A stretch of DNA of 64,000 nucleotides from Amyelois transitella (lineage: Eukaryota > Arthropoda > Insecta > Lepidoptera > Pyralidae), in assembly GCF_032362555.1 (NCBI RefSeq), contig NC_083522.1, forward strand, positions 9,574,501 through 9,638,500, given 5' to 3'. Shown here one piece after another: positions 29,543 to 40,441 of the stretch (position 1 is its first letter; each line of letters opens with the position of its first letter). A model generated the notes under the pieces. It made no database searches. It saw only the letters and a list, made by a program, of their open reading frames with translations, and was not told the origin of the DNA. The translations under genes were made by a program, and so were the position numbers.

Positions 29543-30835
29543 ATGGCTGGTTTCCAAGCGAGAGATACGATGCCAAAACTCGGGCACGTCACAGATCTAA
29601 GGGAGCAGTGGCTCGTAAGAACCGACGGAGCTCTGGCTCACAGACTTCAGGACCGGGAGATTTCCTCCCACTTGTGCGAAAATAGGTACAGAAACCAACA
29701 GATCCGCGAGGATTTCCCGGTCGCTCTGCACGAGCAGCGCGGCATCGACAATGAGCTGCACATGCGCGAGATGTCGCGCTTGCGGCAGGCTGAGATTGAT
29801 GCGGAAATTGCGCGTGAAATAGCAGAAATAAACCTCCGCCGACAACGTCGTCAATTGCCCGAAATTCCGCAACCGAGCTCCAGCAGAGCCGTCCCTGCTC
29901 CTCCCCCGCCTGATGATGACATAAACCCGGAAGAGCTTGGTTTATCTCCTGCTGAATTTGAGGAAATGAGAAAAAGATTGGAACAGGAAGAAAAGGATGC
30001 AAGATTAGCTAGAGAATTGAGTCAGGGGCAAGGAGAGGATGCATTGCTGGCCGACATGAGATGTGCTGTTGAAGTTCAAGATGGAGAACTTGCTAGACTC
30101 CTGCAGGAACGAGAGTATAAAAAGCTGCAGAGGGCTAAAGAAAAAGCACGGCAGAAAGCATTGTTAAAAAAGCAGCAGAGGTTAGCTCAGCAACAACGGG
30201 AGAATGAGCCGCTACCAGCACCACCACAAGCAACCCTATGTGATGCATACAGTAATCCTAAAGATTTGATCCGTGACAGTAGACTCCGACTCTGTAAGTC
30301 AGTTGACTCTGATTTGAATTACGTAGAACCATTCGAAAAGGAGCATATTCAGTCTAAAGCCAGTGCCTTGCGATCAAAAGAGATTTCAAACCAGTATTAT
30401 TCTCAAGAACCTGGCACAAGTAACATGAATTCATCTCATTCTCATAACAGATCAATGGAGTTTGATTTACATAGTCCGCACAATGGGAACGTGCCACTGC
30501 AGTACAGGCAGCCTCCACCGCCTCCTACGACAGGTAAAAAGCCTCGTTTTCCAGACCCTGTGAGCATCAGACCAGCATCCCACTATCCCACGGACAATGA
30601 TGACGGTCACACAAACAGCCAAATCATGCCACACAGCCTGAGCGAGAACAACAACTTATACAGTTCTACGTTCCCATTGGACAATGGCAACATGACTCCG
30701 CAACATATGCATGACAGGACAGACAACAGCAAGAGATTGTCAGTCATCTCCGATATCACCGCTGAAGCACTAGTGAAGAAGAAGAACAAGCAAGCCGACT
30801 TGCAGAAGAAAAGAAAAGGATGCAAGATACAGTAA
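29543..30835 (+). CDS. CCDC50: CCDC50-like coiled-coil protein
   Basis: A single open frame of 430 residues without introns. Residues ~8-200 match the coiled-coil CCDC50 (Ymer) N-terminal domain: LGHVTDLREQWLVRTDGALA, HRLQDREISSHLCENRYR and REDFPVALHEQRGIDNELH. The human protein is a ubiquitin-binding effector linked to receptor turnover and NF-kB signalling. MIU-like repeats are visible as KDARLARELSQ (151-161) and DGELARLLQEREYKK (180-194), with an Ala-Leu register fitting ubiquitin binding. A long basic coiled coil follows (195-225), then a low-complexity tail with PPPPPTTGKKPRFPDP and a lysine-rich C-terminus. Codon choice is even and no frameshift is visible. The lack of introns could be ancestral or due to retroposition. 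A start at the internal Met10 is possible. Confidence 0.85.
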   Translation: MAGFQARDTMPKLGHVTDLREQWLVRTDGALAHRLQDREISSHLCENRYRNQQIREDFPVALHEQRGIDNELHMREMSRLRQAEIDAEIAREIAEINLRRQRRQLPEIPQPSSSRAVPAPPPPDDDINPEELGLSPAEFEEMRKRLEQEEKDARLARELSQGQGEDALLADMRCAVEVQDGELARLLQEREYKKLQRAKEKARQKALLKKQQRLAQQQRENEPLPAPPQATLCDAYSNPKDLIRDSRLRLCKSVDSDLNYVEPFEKEHIQSKASALRSKEISNQYYSQEPGTSNMNSSHSHNRSMEFDLHSPHNGNVPLQYRQPPPPPTTGKKPRFPDPVSIRPASHYPTDNDDGHTNSQIMPHSLSENNNLYSSTFPLDNGNMTPQHMHDRTDNSKRLSVISDITAEALVKKKNKQADLQKKRKGCKIQ

Positions 30836-33640
30836 CTTTTGAATCTCTTTAAATGCAAATCTCATTTTTATTGATTTTATGATACTTCATTTTTAGAAGA
30901 CAATATGTAATTACTTTTGGTTAGATATTATCTATCATTACCTTAAAAGGCTTAAAATAAGCCTATACATTATACCACATTTAATTAAGGGACCAATTTT
31001 TTTACAATCTTTTATATTCAGTATATGGAGAAAATCTCTTCATCATTATACTTTAAAAATGTTGAGAATAACTTAATATTAAATAGCTATAAGTTATTTA
31101 ATTTTCGGTGTAAGTGCAGATGTACCTGCCGGAACCAATGAGCCATCTTAATATTAATTTGTTATGTGCCTTGATTTAGCAGTAAGACTACAGACATAGA
31201 TCTAACTAGATACCGCATTTTACTCATCTGTATGCAAAGCAAATATGTGAACAGGGTGAAATAAGAGATAGGTAAAAAAGTTGGTTAATACAGCACAATA
31301 CAACAATGAAAAATGAAAATAATATTTATTTGGAAATGAGAACAAGTACAGTAAGTTAAATTACATAGGATAATGATATATAATATATAGATACACCTTA
31401 TAAAAAAAATCCGTTCTGACACCCTTGTGCTAAGTGATTTGGCCACAAAAGAAAAGAATACCTGTTGTAACTTATGGATGGTGGAATACTTTTCGATGTA
31501 GTCCACTGTATATCACTAGCAGGGTCTAGCTAGATCTATGACTACCAATAAGACGTAACATTCCTTAGAGTTTACTATGTTTTTATACTAATATATTTTG
31601 ATATATAAAAAGATTTTCTCTTTCTAAGCATTTTCTTAATCTCATTTGTATGTGATTATAAAATAATATGCTCAATTATATTAGAAACTCAATCTTAAAA
31701 AGCTTTGAAAGTTTGTTTTTGATTTTTCTAATAGTTCAAAAATAATTTTGCATTGTACTTAATAATAAGACTGATTGATATTTACCTGAATTACATTATT
31801 GGTTGGAAATCACGAATTTATTGAATATTTTTTTGTTAATTTTTTAATTGTATTTCTTTGGTGCCAAAAATGGTGCTCTTATTTTGCTGTTTTTTTTTTT
31901 TGTAATCTCAACTTTCTCTTTCTTATAGTGCTTATTTTTGCATAACTTATGAATAAATGTTTTATTTGTTCATTAACTGTATAAAATAGAGGTCAACATA
32001 ACATTACTTTTCACTCTCTTTGTTATATGTAGCTGTGCAAACATAAATGCAAATATAAATAAAGCTGACCTCTGTTTAGTCATAGATTATTATATTTGTG
32101 CACATTGGCGATAATAGCTGCAATATATTTCCGCCATTTTAGATTACTTCACACGTTCTCTCAGTAATATAAGTATCTACATAATTAAGTTATAAAAATA
32201 TAAGGCACATCAAATTAAGTACAAATATTTGAAAGTTGATTTCAACATTTGAGAAAAAATTAAAAAATATTTCTTGAAAAATTAATTACGTTTGTTTTCC
32301 CTTTTAAATATTTGTACAAAATTTTTGTGATCCTTATTTTATATATAAATTTACTAATATTAGTAATTTTAAGCTTTAATGCAATGTATGGCCTTCAACG
32401 TGCCTTATAGGAACCGAACCAAACGTGAATTATTTATTATAACAATATTTTAATTAATTTTATATACTTAGTTATTACAAAAAGGAAACGTAATTTGTAA
32501 GTACCAATCAGAAAAACTGCGAAACAGTTTTATATCGCTGTACATGTTTTCAAGTATAATGGCAGAAATAAATTTACCGGTACGAACTTTTCGAATGGAA
32601 TATTGCACAAATGGTCGCTTGAGTATAAATAAATAATCAGGGATTTAGAACTCGATTATTTCCCGAAATTCCCAGTTTTATCTATTGTTTGTTTAACTCC
32701 TGGAAATTTCGGTTAAAAGTAGGTACCTACGTAAGACATGTCTACCAGTGTGTCAATATTCCATGCGTATTCAATTCTCACTAAGTCGTTACATAACTTT
32801 ATATCATTAGCTGTAGCTAAGCATTATACAATGTTTTAAGTAGATTTAAGTAAGTATGTACGATATACCTTCATTTTTTCATCTAGCCGTGAGTAGAAGA
32901 GTTGCTAACTGTGTGTGCAACTATTTCCAAATTTCAACGAAATCTTTAGAGCTTAAGTAACGTCAGAACTTTCTTCCTGACTGTTATTCTTGCAACAAAA
33001 CATTTATTCTTGATTGGTGTCCCAATTGTCCCTGAAAAATAGTACCTATTCAAATTGAAAAGCTACAGTTCGACACTGTGTCCGAGTCTTCAACAGCTCG
33101 ATTGGCACGGATTTTGAAACTTTTTTTTCAGAAACTTTTTGAGTAATGATAAGTAAGAAATAGGTATGTTGATTTATTTTCGGTACACTGCACACCCGCT
33201 TGCTGGTCTTATACTCTGTAAACAACTACACTTGCATCATATGCGTATTTCTGAAGGATATCAAAACGATATTACGAATGAATAAGAAATAAGAAGATGT
33301 AATACATGATTGATTGAATATTTTGTGGTAAGGCACCATACGGTAACACTCCAAGTTGAGTTCAGTGGCGTCATTTCTTGCATAATTTTAATACAATGCA
33401 AAATCTCAATCACGATAATGCTAATTTCAAGTTTGCGATTAAACAAAAGACCACTATAAAGCGTCTAGTGAAAGTATTTGATGTGGTTTAATATGAACCT
33501 TTGATTTTGTAATTCAATATATTTGTAATCTCTTTAAGTTGATTGTGACAATTTATAATTAACAAAGCAATACATATTGCAATTTTTTTAATCACATTTT
33601 GTTTTATTTGTAATTGAGGTATTTTTATATGAACTGATGT
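30836..33640. other. CCDC50 3' UTR and AT-rich intergenic DNA
   Basis: Very AT-rich, with several aataaa motifs (for example near 31950 and 32055) that could end the CCDC50 transcript. No exon, RNA gene or repeat was recognised up to the Rep-A at 33641. Confidence 0.5.
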
Positions 33641-33902
33641 TGCCGTGTGGTTCCCGGCACCAATACAAAAGAGAATAGGACCACTCCATGCCTTTCCTAT
33701 GGATGTCATAAAAGGCGACTACGGGATAGGCTTACAAACTTGTGATTCTTTTTTAGGCCATGGGCTAGCAACCTGTCGCTATATGAATCTCAATTCTATT
33801 ATTTCGCCAAACAGCTAAACGTGGTCTTTCAGTCTTTTCAAGACTGTTGGCACTGTCTACCCCGCAAGGAATATGGACGTTATTATATGTATGTATGTAT
33901 GC
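33641..33902 (+). mobile_element. Rep-A, full-length copy
   Basis: Head tgccgtgtggttcccggcac, complete body, and tail attatatgtatgtatgtatg. Intergenic. Confidence 0.85.
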
Positions 33903-34557
33903 ATATTACTCTATTCGTCATACGCACCGCGTTGTTATCAAATATCCTCCCACTTATCATGAATAACTATACCTACCCAACAAGCTAACATTTTTACCTA
34001 CCATCGCTACAAAAACCCTTCTAAAATGAATTTAAATGAAAAAATTCAGTTCTTTTATACAAAAGTGACGAAGAATAGCTAGAATATTCTGTTGTGGCGC
34101 CTCCCAAGGGAGTACCCTAGATAATTACGTCGAGCTACAAAAATTAAGCTACTAAGTAGATAATTGTTGAAATTTAAAATTTAAATCAGTTAATCGATTC
34201 TTCAAAGCGAATTAATTCTCCCTCCTTTATTGTTTACCTGCTAACTGCTTGAGTTTAGATTCAATCGTTACTTATGCACGAATGAACAATAATTTCGATC
34301 ATCTGATCATTATCGTTTTCAACTGGAACCAATCACTTAAATTGTTTTATGTAAATCTTAATAAATACCTACTTACAGATTTTTTTTCGTCAGATTTTCC
34401 AAAATAGCAAGTCTAGGTAGGTACTTAACCTAAATGCTCTCCATAAATTTCTTAACTAGATGTCGTACAGTGCCCCACACTTAGGATAGGACCTCCATCT
34501 CATTCCCGTAGATACCATTCATCAGAGGATAACCTGGAATAACATATACGGTACTTT

Positions 34558-34838
34558 TGCCGTGTGGTTCCCGGCACCAATAAAAAAAGAATAGGACCAC
34601 TCCAGCTCGTTCCCATGGATGGCGTAAAAGGCGACTAATGGATAGACGCCTAAAAGAAGAATCCCTAGTTTATAAAACTTGGGATTCCTCTTTAAGGCGA
34701 TGGGCTAGCAACCTGTCACTATTTGAATCTCAATTCTATCTTATAGCCAAATAGCTTAACGTGGCCTATCAGTCTTTTCAAGACTGTTGGCTCTGTCTAT
34801 CCCGCAAGGGATAAAGACGTGATTATATGTATGTATTT
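34558..34838 (+). mobile_element. Rep-A with internal partial duplication
   Basis: A full-length copy (gccgtgtggttcccggcacc to gacgtgattatatgtatgta) with an extra ~30 bp at 34650-34680. There a piece of the body occurs in inverted form (gcctaaaagaagaatcc) next to the normal one. Confidence 0.8.
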
Positions 34839-35274
34839 ACTTTTCATGCCGAAATTTTACGCGAGGAAAGCCACTGGGCGCTACTTATATAATTGAATAA
34901 TTTCCCTCGAGAAACTTTCATTATTTACAGTTATTGAATACTTGAACAAGTAGGTAGATTTGTTATGCGAGACTTTATTGCTAATAACGGAGAAAGTGTT
35001 TAAGAAATCTCGATATTCATTCCATTATCCATTCAAATATAAAATGGGCCCGTTCGTAATATTAATTGTCAGCATTTAACACTGAATTCATAATGGCAAC
35101 TAATTTTACGCGGTCCCTCGTACTTTGATACCTACTCAAAAAAAGCTAAAAACGAAATTATTTTGTTGATGATTCAATATTCAAATTATAGATACTTAAT
35201 TAAAAAGTATTATTCATTATTATGGGATATCTAAGTACTCCATATATGATTGTCATATCTTTTGGATTCACAAC

Positions 35275-35385
35275 ATTGGTTGACGTCAAATAAATTACTT
35301 AAAACTAAGTTCACTGCCGCTTCCAAAGCATCAGTGCAGAAGAAGCGGTAACAAACTGCACTGCAGCATTTTCTTCATTCATTGA
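35275..35385. repeat. Interspersed repeat with ccgcttccaaag core
   Basis: The segment cactgccgcttccaaagcat, then agaagaagcggtaac and actgcactgcagcattttc. It is related to 18995-19200 and 53755-53950. Confidence 0.55.
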
Positions 35386-35471
35386 TTCATTGCTATTGTC
35401 TAGAAACGGCTTAAAAATTTAATGTTGATGGATATAGGTAGTACCTACCTAAATTTTAAGGCTTTTATGGA

Positions 35472-35757
35472 ATAAGCTAGCTGTGCCCGCGACTTCGTCC
35501 GCGTGAAATAGGTAGTTATTTTGGGCATCATTGACCTCAAGGATGAATAATTTTCCCCGTTTTTTTTTACATTTTTCATTATTTCTTTGCTCCTTATAGT
35601 TGCAGCGTGATGTTATACCTACCTATAGCCTAAAGCCTTCTTCGATAAATGGTCTACTAAACACAAAAATAATTTTTCAATTCGAACCAGTAGTTCCTGA
35701 GATTAGCGCGTTCAAACAAACAAACTCTTCAGTTTTTTAATATTAGTATAGATAACG
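35472..35757 (-). mobile_element. Helitron-like element, uninterrupted copy
   Basis: On the plus strand it begins agctagctgtgcccgcgact and ends ttaatattagtatagat. Read in reverse this gives the tctatactaatatta start and ctag end of the lepidopteran Helitron-like family. About 285 bp, no ORF. Confidence 0.7.
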
Positions 35758-36039
35758 AATTGAATGCACGAAGTATGACCGGGATCCTCTAGTTCAAGGC
35801 CATTGCGACAGGTGTTGCACCATTGAAGTTTTACCGGTTCTTGGTGACACGCACGTGGCTATTGTGTGGCGTCACTCAAGTGAGGATTAGGCTCGTACTC
35901 TTCATGGAAAGCCTTTAATGAAACCCATTTCCAAACTGCATTACCGTCGCGGAGCCATTTGACTGACGGGTTATTTAGTCTAATGGACCACTTCACCGAC
36001 AAGCCAAATGTTCGCGTTTATGGGAGAATGATCTCATGA

Positions 36040-36293
36040 CATATATACATATAGGTAGTGATGCTACATCTCTCACGGGGTAGAAAGAGCCATCAGTCTT
36101 GAAAAGATTGATAGGCCACGTTTGGCTTAATAATAGAATTGAGATTCATATAGTGACAGGTTACTAGCCCGTCGCCTAAAGGAAGAATGTCAAGTTTAAA
36201 AGTCTTCCCCTTAGTCGCCTTACGACATCCACGGGAAAGGGATGGAGTGATCCTATTCTTTTTTCTATTCGTGCCGGGAACCACACGGCACTA
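36040..36293 (-). mobile_element. Rep-A, full-length copy
   Basis: From catatatacatataggtagt to gtgccgggaaccacacggca. The body is slightly diverged. Intergenic. Confidence 0.8.
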
Positions 36294-37704
36294 GTCACTT
36301 ATAACAGAAATCTGGAAGAGTGGAGCTTAAATATATAAGCATGATCTCGTAGATCGTAGGACACAGACTCTTTCTGAAGGCCTGGGTCCTAGGACACCAC
36401 GATTCTCAGCTTCACCCTAGGGAGGGCACATCCGGAATAAACGCCAAGATTATGTTCACCAAATAATGAAAAAAAAAAAGAATAGGAAAAGGCCAGGAAT
36501 TGCAGAGGAAAACTAAGGAAAAAAAAATGCAATTTTGAATTTCCAAATTGACTATATACTCACAAAAATAAATACAAAAATACATACCTACTGCAAGGTC
36601 ACAACGATCATATTTTTAGATCTATTTCATAAAAAGAAATAAGTATGAGAACATATTTATCAGCGTAATGAATTAAGAAAAAGTTAAAATAATCATGGTA
36701 AAGCTTAAATAACTACCTGTATACATATAATATGGACTGTATTTTCTGCATATAAAAAAAAATAAACGAAAATACACGTGGTTTCTTGCATTCCATCCAC
36801 GTGGTCAAACTAAGTAAACAAACTCATTTGACCTCAAGCAATTTCACATTGTAGACTTCTTTTTTGTTTAGTTTATTGATACAAAAAATTAAAACTAAAA
36901 TATTTTAAACCTTTGGTGGCTACAATTGTGAAATGAGTACATATTTGACATGAATGAAACAAAATTGGATGTCGGGCAATGTTTTCAAAGATTTTATTTC
37001 TTCCATTTTCTTCGGAAATGCCACAATGATATAACCTAAGTATGTTTCATAAGGCATAGTTATAAAGACACTGTTTAGATTATAATGAGCGATATACTTA
37101 GAATAATTTTGAGCTGTAAATTTCGAGTTGACAAAGGAATTTCGAGTGGTCTGAATTCAATATGTACAAAACATTTTTGTTCAATTAATACAATTATTTA
37201 CAATGTTGACTTTAACAAATTGACGAAAAGTATGGTTTGATAATTTTAAATTTTTGTTTATAAAACTCAAAATAATTAGGTTTTTTTTTTAAGTGAATGA
37301 TAATTGTCAACTCGTAAAATAGCGTAATTTTCCCTTTACTTCATATGTAGCAGGTTTATCTCCATGTGAAAATATGTAAACAAAAACATTATGTCGTAGG
37401 TATATACCTACGTACAATGAGTTTAATAGGAAGTTCAATAAAAAAAATAGTGAACGATACAAAATAATAAAAAAAAATTAATGAACCCGCTATTTTTGTA
37501 GACTGTGGTCTTGGATTAGCAAAATTGGCGGGTTCTGGAATATACTACGCGTAGTAATCGTCTATTAGCAGTAACAGTTCGATTGTAAGTCGGTTGACCG
37601 GATTGGAGCAACTTATATGGGTACTCAACGATATACTAAAAAACATGCATTTATTTACATCTTTATTTTGTTTACACATTTGCCACATCTTTACAATTTC
37701 TCAA
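36294..37704. other. AT-rich intergenic DNA upstream of the DNAJC2 3' end
   Basis: No gene was seen. Two short palindromes are present: gtaggtatatacctac (near 37396-37411) and tactacgcgtagta (near 37543-37556). A candidate DNAJC2 polyadenylation signal on the minus strand (tttatt on plus) is at 37705-37710. Confidence 0.45.
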
Positions 37705-37734
37705 TTTATTATACAACTAGTTTGTCAATGTTTG

Positions 37735-39925
37735 CTATTTCGCCAGGTTGGCGGCTTGTTTCTTGGCTTTAACTAATTCCACTAGTTCCTTGTACCTCTT
37801 CATACAATCTTTCTTGGAACGGTTCGGTATGCACTCCGCGATCTTATCCCACCTCTCCGAGGTGCTCGCCGGGAATGTCTTCATCGCCTGCTCCAACAGC
37901 TCCTGTTCTGTCTTCGTCCACGCCCGCTCCTCTTTCACCGCTTCAAGTTTAACTTCTTCTTTTGCTTTCCCTGTACCATTAACTAATTTCGCACTGCTGT
38001 CACTCTTCGATATACTGTTTTCATCCATATGATTGGCTACTTTTTTCTTCTCCTTCTCAAATTGATCAAAAGCCTCCTCGTTGGCAGCTTTCTTTAGACT
38101 ACTCTTTGAGAAATCAGAGCTTTGTAAATCTTTAGCCTTATTGAGAACATCTTTAGCTGTAAATCTTTTGTCGTCAGTGAAGGTGCTGTGCTGATTGAGA
38201 AAGTTAGCTACAACTTCCCACCTCTGATTGGTTCCGGCAGGGAAGAGATTGACTGCTTTGATTAAAAGTTGCATCATTTCAGCCGTCCATTCTATGGGCG
38301 CTCTAATCACAGAATCCTTTTTAGTTTTTTGTTCCTCAACTTTTTTAGTTTCAAATAAGGCTCTTCTTTCAGCTTCCAATTTATCTTCTGTATTTTGGAC
38401 TGTTCTCACGAATGCTTCCCGGCCGTTAGATTCCAAGTCTTTCATAAGGTCTTGGAGCTCAAGGACTTTCATGACTTCACAAATTTTCTCTACGGCAGCC
38501 ATGTGTGAGACCATTTCGTCATCAGTCTGAGAATAGTAGTTGTTGGTCTTGCAGAGGTCTCGCAAGGCCTTGCGTTCCTTGCGTAGGTTTTTCTTCATTT
38601 GTTCTCGTTCCGCGCGCGCGGCCTCCAGTTTTGCTCGCTCGGCTTCTTCCGCTTTTTGTTTAGCGGCCTGTGCTTCTCTTATTAGACGTTCTTCTTCAGC
38701 TTTTTTGGCTTGAACGGCATCCTGGAAAAAGTTAATTTCTAGTTACTTAACTATCAAGAGGGGCAAGATTTCTTGCAGAAATATTTTATATACTGGGCTT
38801 AGAATGAATTTATTGAAATGGCAATTTTTATGACTGTTATCATATATATATTCTTGTTAAAAGTTGAAAATCCTATTTGTATCATGTCACCTTCCTAACA
38901 CTAACATATAATTACTGAATTTTATTGTGGTGAATGGTAAAAACTAACTTACACTGTAATACTAGACCAACATAGACAGCAGCCTGCACACAAAACGAGG
39001 GACATCTGAGTTTCTAAAACAAATTATCTATTCTATCTATCACAGATTTACTTACTTGTCGAGCTCTCTTGGCAGCCAGTTTCTTATCTTTGTCCTCTTG
39101 CTTGAAACGCTGGATCCTTGGATCATTAGCATATGCCAAGTCCACTAGGCTACGAATCCTCGACATCTCTTCCTTCTTTAGCTTCGCCCGAGCAGCCTTG
39201 TTCTGCTTCTCAATCCAGCGCCTCTCTTCCCGGTCAGCCCCTCTCTCTTTCTCCTCCTCATCCATGTAAGAGAATTCGCGCCATGAGTCGAATTCATACC
39301 AAAATGCATAAAACCTTTCAACTTGGTCTCTCGGACTGTTCTCATCACCTAATAGAGGCACATTCCTCTTTTCTGACCACCTTGCATTAATTTCAAAATA
39401 TTTACTAAACGCTTTGTAGAAACCTTCCTTTTTAATGTCTGAATTAGATGGAATGGCGTCATCTACTAATGGATCCACAGAATCATAGGACCTGCGTTTA
39501 ATTGGCGTTCCAAGAATCTCATAAGCCTTTGTTATGCACGTGAAATAGTCGTCATCACTGCGGACATCCTCACCCTGCGCCTTCCGTTTGTCCGGGTGGT
39601 GTTTCAAAACTTTTTGGCGATAGGCACGCTTAATGTCATCATCAGACGCTTTATAACGTAAATTCTTTACACCCAATACAGCATAATGATCCTGATTCTT
39701 CCAGTCCTTGGGGTCTAGACTCCGTAAGTACTCGACATCATCCTCAAAAATAACTTCCTCGGCCTTTTCTTTGGAATTTGTGGTACTAAGTAGAGCATCT
39801 TCGCCATGGCATTTTATACTATAATATCTTAAAAATGCGGCACCAGCGCATTCCACTTTCCGCTTCACGCATGGCCATGGTATCGCCACTACCCGACAAT
39901 TGTTACTAGAATCTCCGCTACTCAT
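37735..39925 (-). CDS. DNAJC2: DNAJC2 (zuotin/MPP11), ribosome-associated J-protein
   Basis: Two exons, 39056-39925 (ATG) and 37735-38721 (stop), joined in phase 0 at gtaagt and ccag, giving 618 residues, close to the ~620 of animal orthologues. It acts with Hsp70L1 as the ribosome-associated complex that folds nascent chains, and the metazoan protein can also act in chromatin. The J domain (~79-145) has [15 protein letters not shown] with the HPD motif at 110-112, which stimulates Hsp70 ATPase. A highly charged zuotin homology region follows, then a long charged helix (~291-345, ribosome binding in orthologues). Two SANT/Myb domains come last (~435-485 with [19 protein letters not shown], and ~555-605 with [19 protein letters not shown]), the metazoan hallmark. 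It is head to head with PGPEP1. Confidence 0.96.
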
Positions 39926-40441
39926 TTTCAATTAACTTTTTGACTAAAATATGGACACAGTACTAACATAACCTATAAATGAGGTAAACACCTCATTAAC
40001 GTAACTACTTTCAACTATTATTTTGAGAGCACCTCTCAGTAAGCCGAAATCAAGATAAAGGTTGCAACTAATGAATAAAACCACTATTAAAATAATTAAA
40101 CATAATTTAAACACTAAACGCGCTTTCAAAAAGACATCGAGAACAGAATGAATGAATGAGATGAATGAAATTTTTTAAATCTAGATTATTGTTTTTCCGT
40201 ACCGGGATTAGCAAAGATATTGAGCACATGCGCGCATGTATAAGCGCATCGAGCTGGAAACAATGCGCGGCTTTACGTCATGCAAATCCAGAGTAATGCC
40301 AACATAATCGTGTCAGCTGACTTCCGTTATCAATTGTCAAAGAAAAATAATATCAACATTTCAAAAACTTGCTACAAGTCGCTCTTTATTTAGATTTTAG
40401 TGAACTTATCCTCCAATTTAAAGATTTTCGTACACGACGCA
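39926..40441. promoter_or_regulatory. Compact bidirectional promoter region of DNAJC2 and PGPEP1
   Basis: The two start codons are only 516 bp apart and face outward. The middle (about 40195-40300) is locally GC-richer (gcacatgcgcgcatgtataa, caatgcgcggctttacgtca), with a palindromic atgcgcgcat and a CRE-like tacgtca. No TATA box was assigned. Confidence 0.45.

Noticed and set aside
29589-30002. 137-residue minus-strand ORF opposite CCDC50
   Set aside because: Antisense shadow of the well-supported CCDC50 frame.
37735-37776. CRISPR-like or direct-repeat array anywhere in the window
   Set aside because: No spaced identical repeats of CRISPR type occur. The tandem arrays found are contiguous and exon-derived, in a eukaryotic genome.
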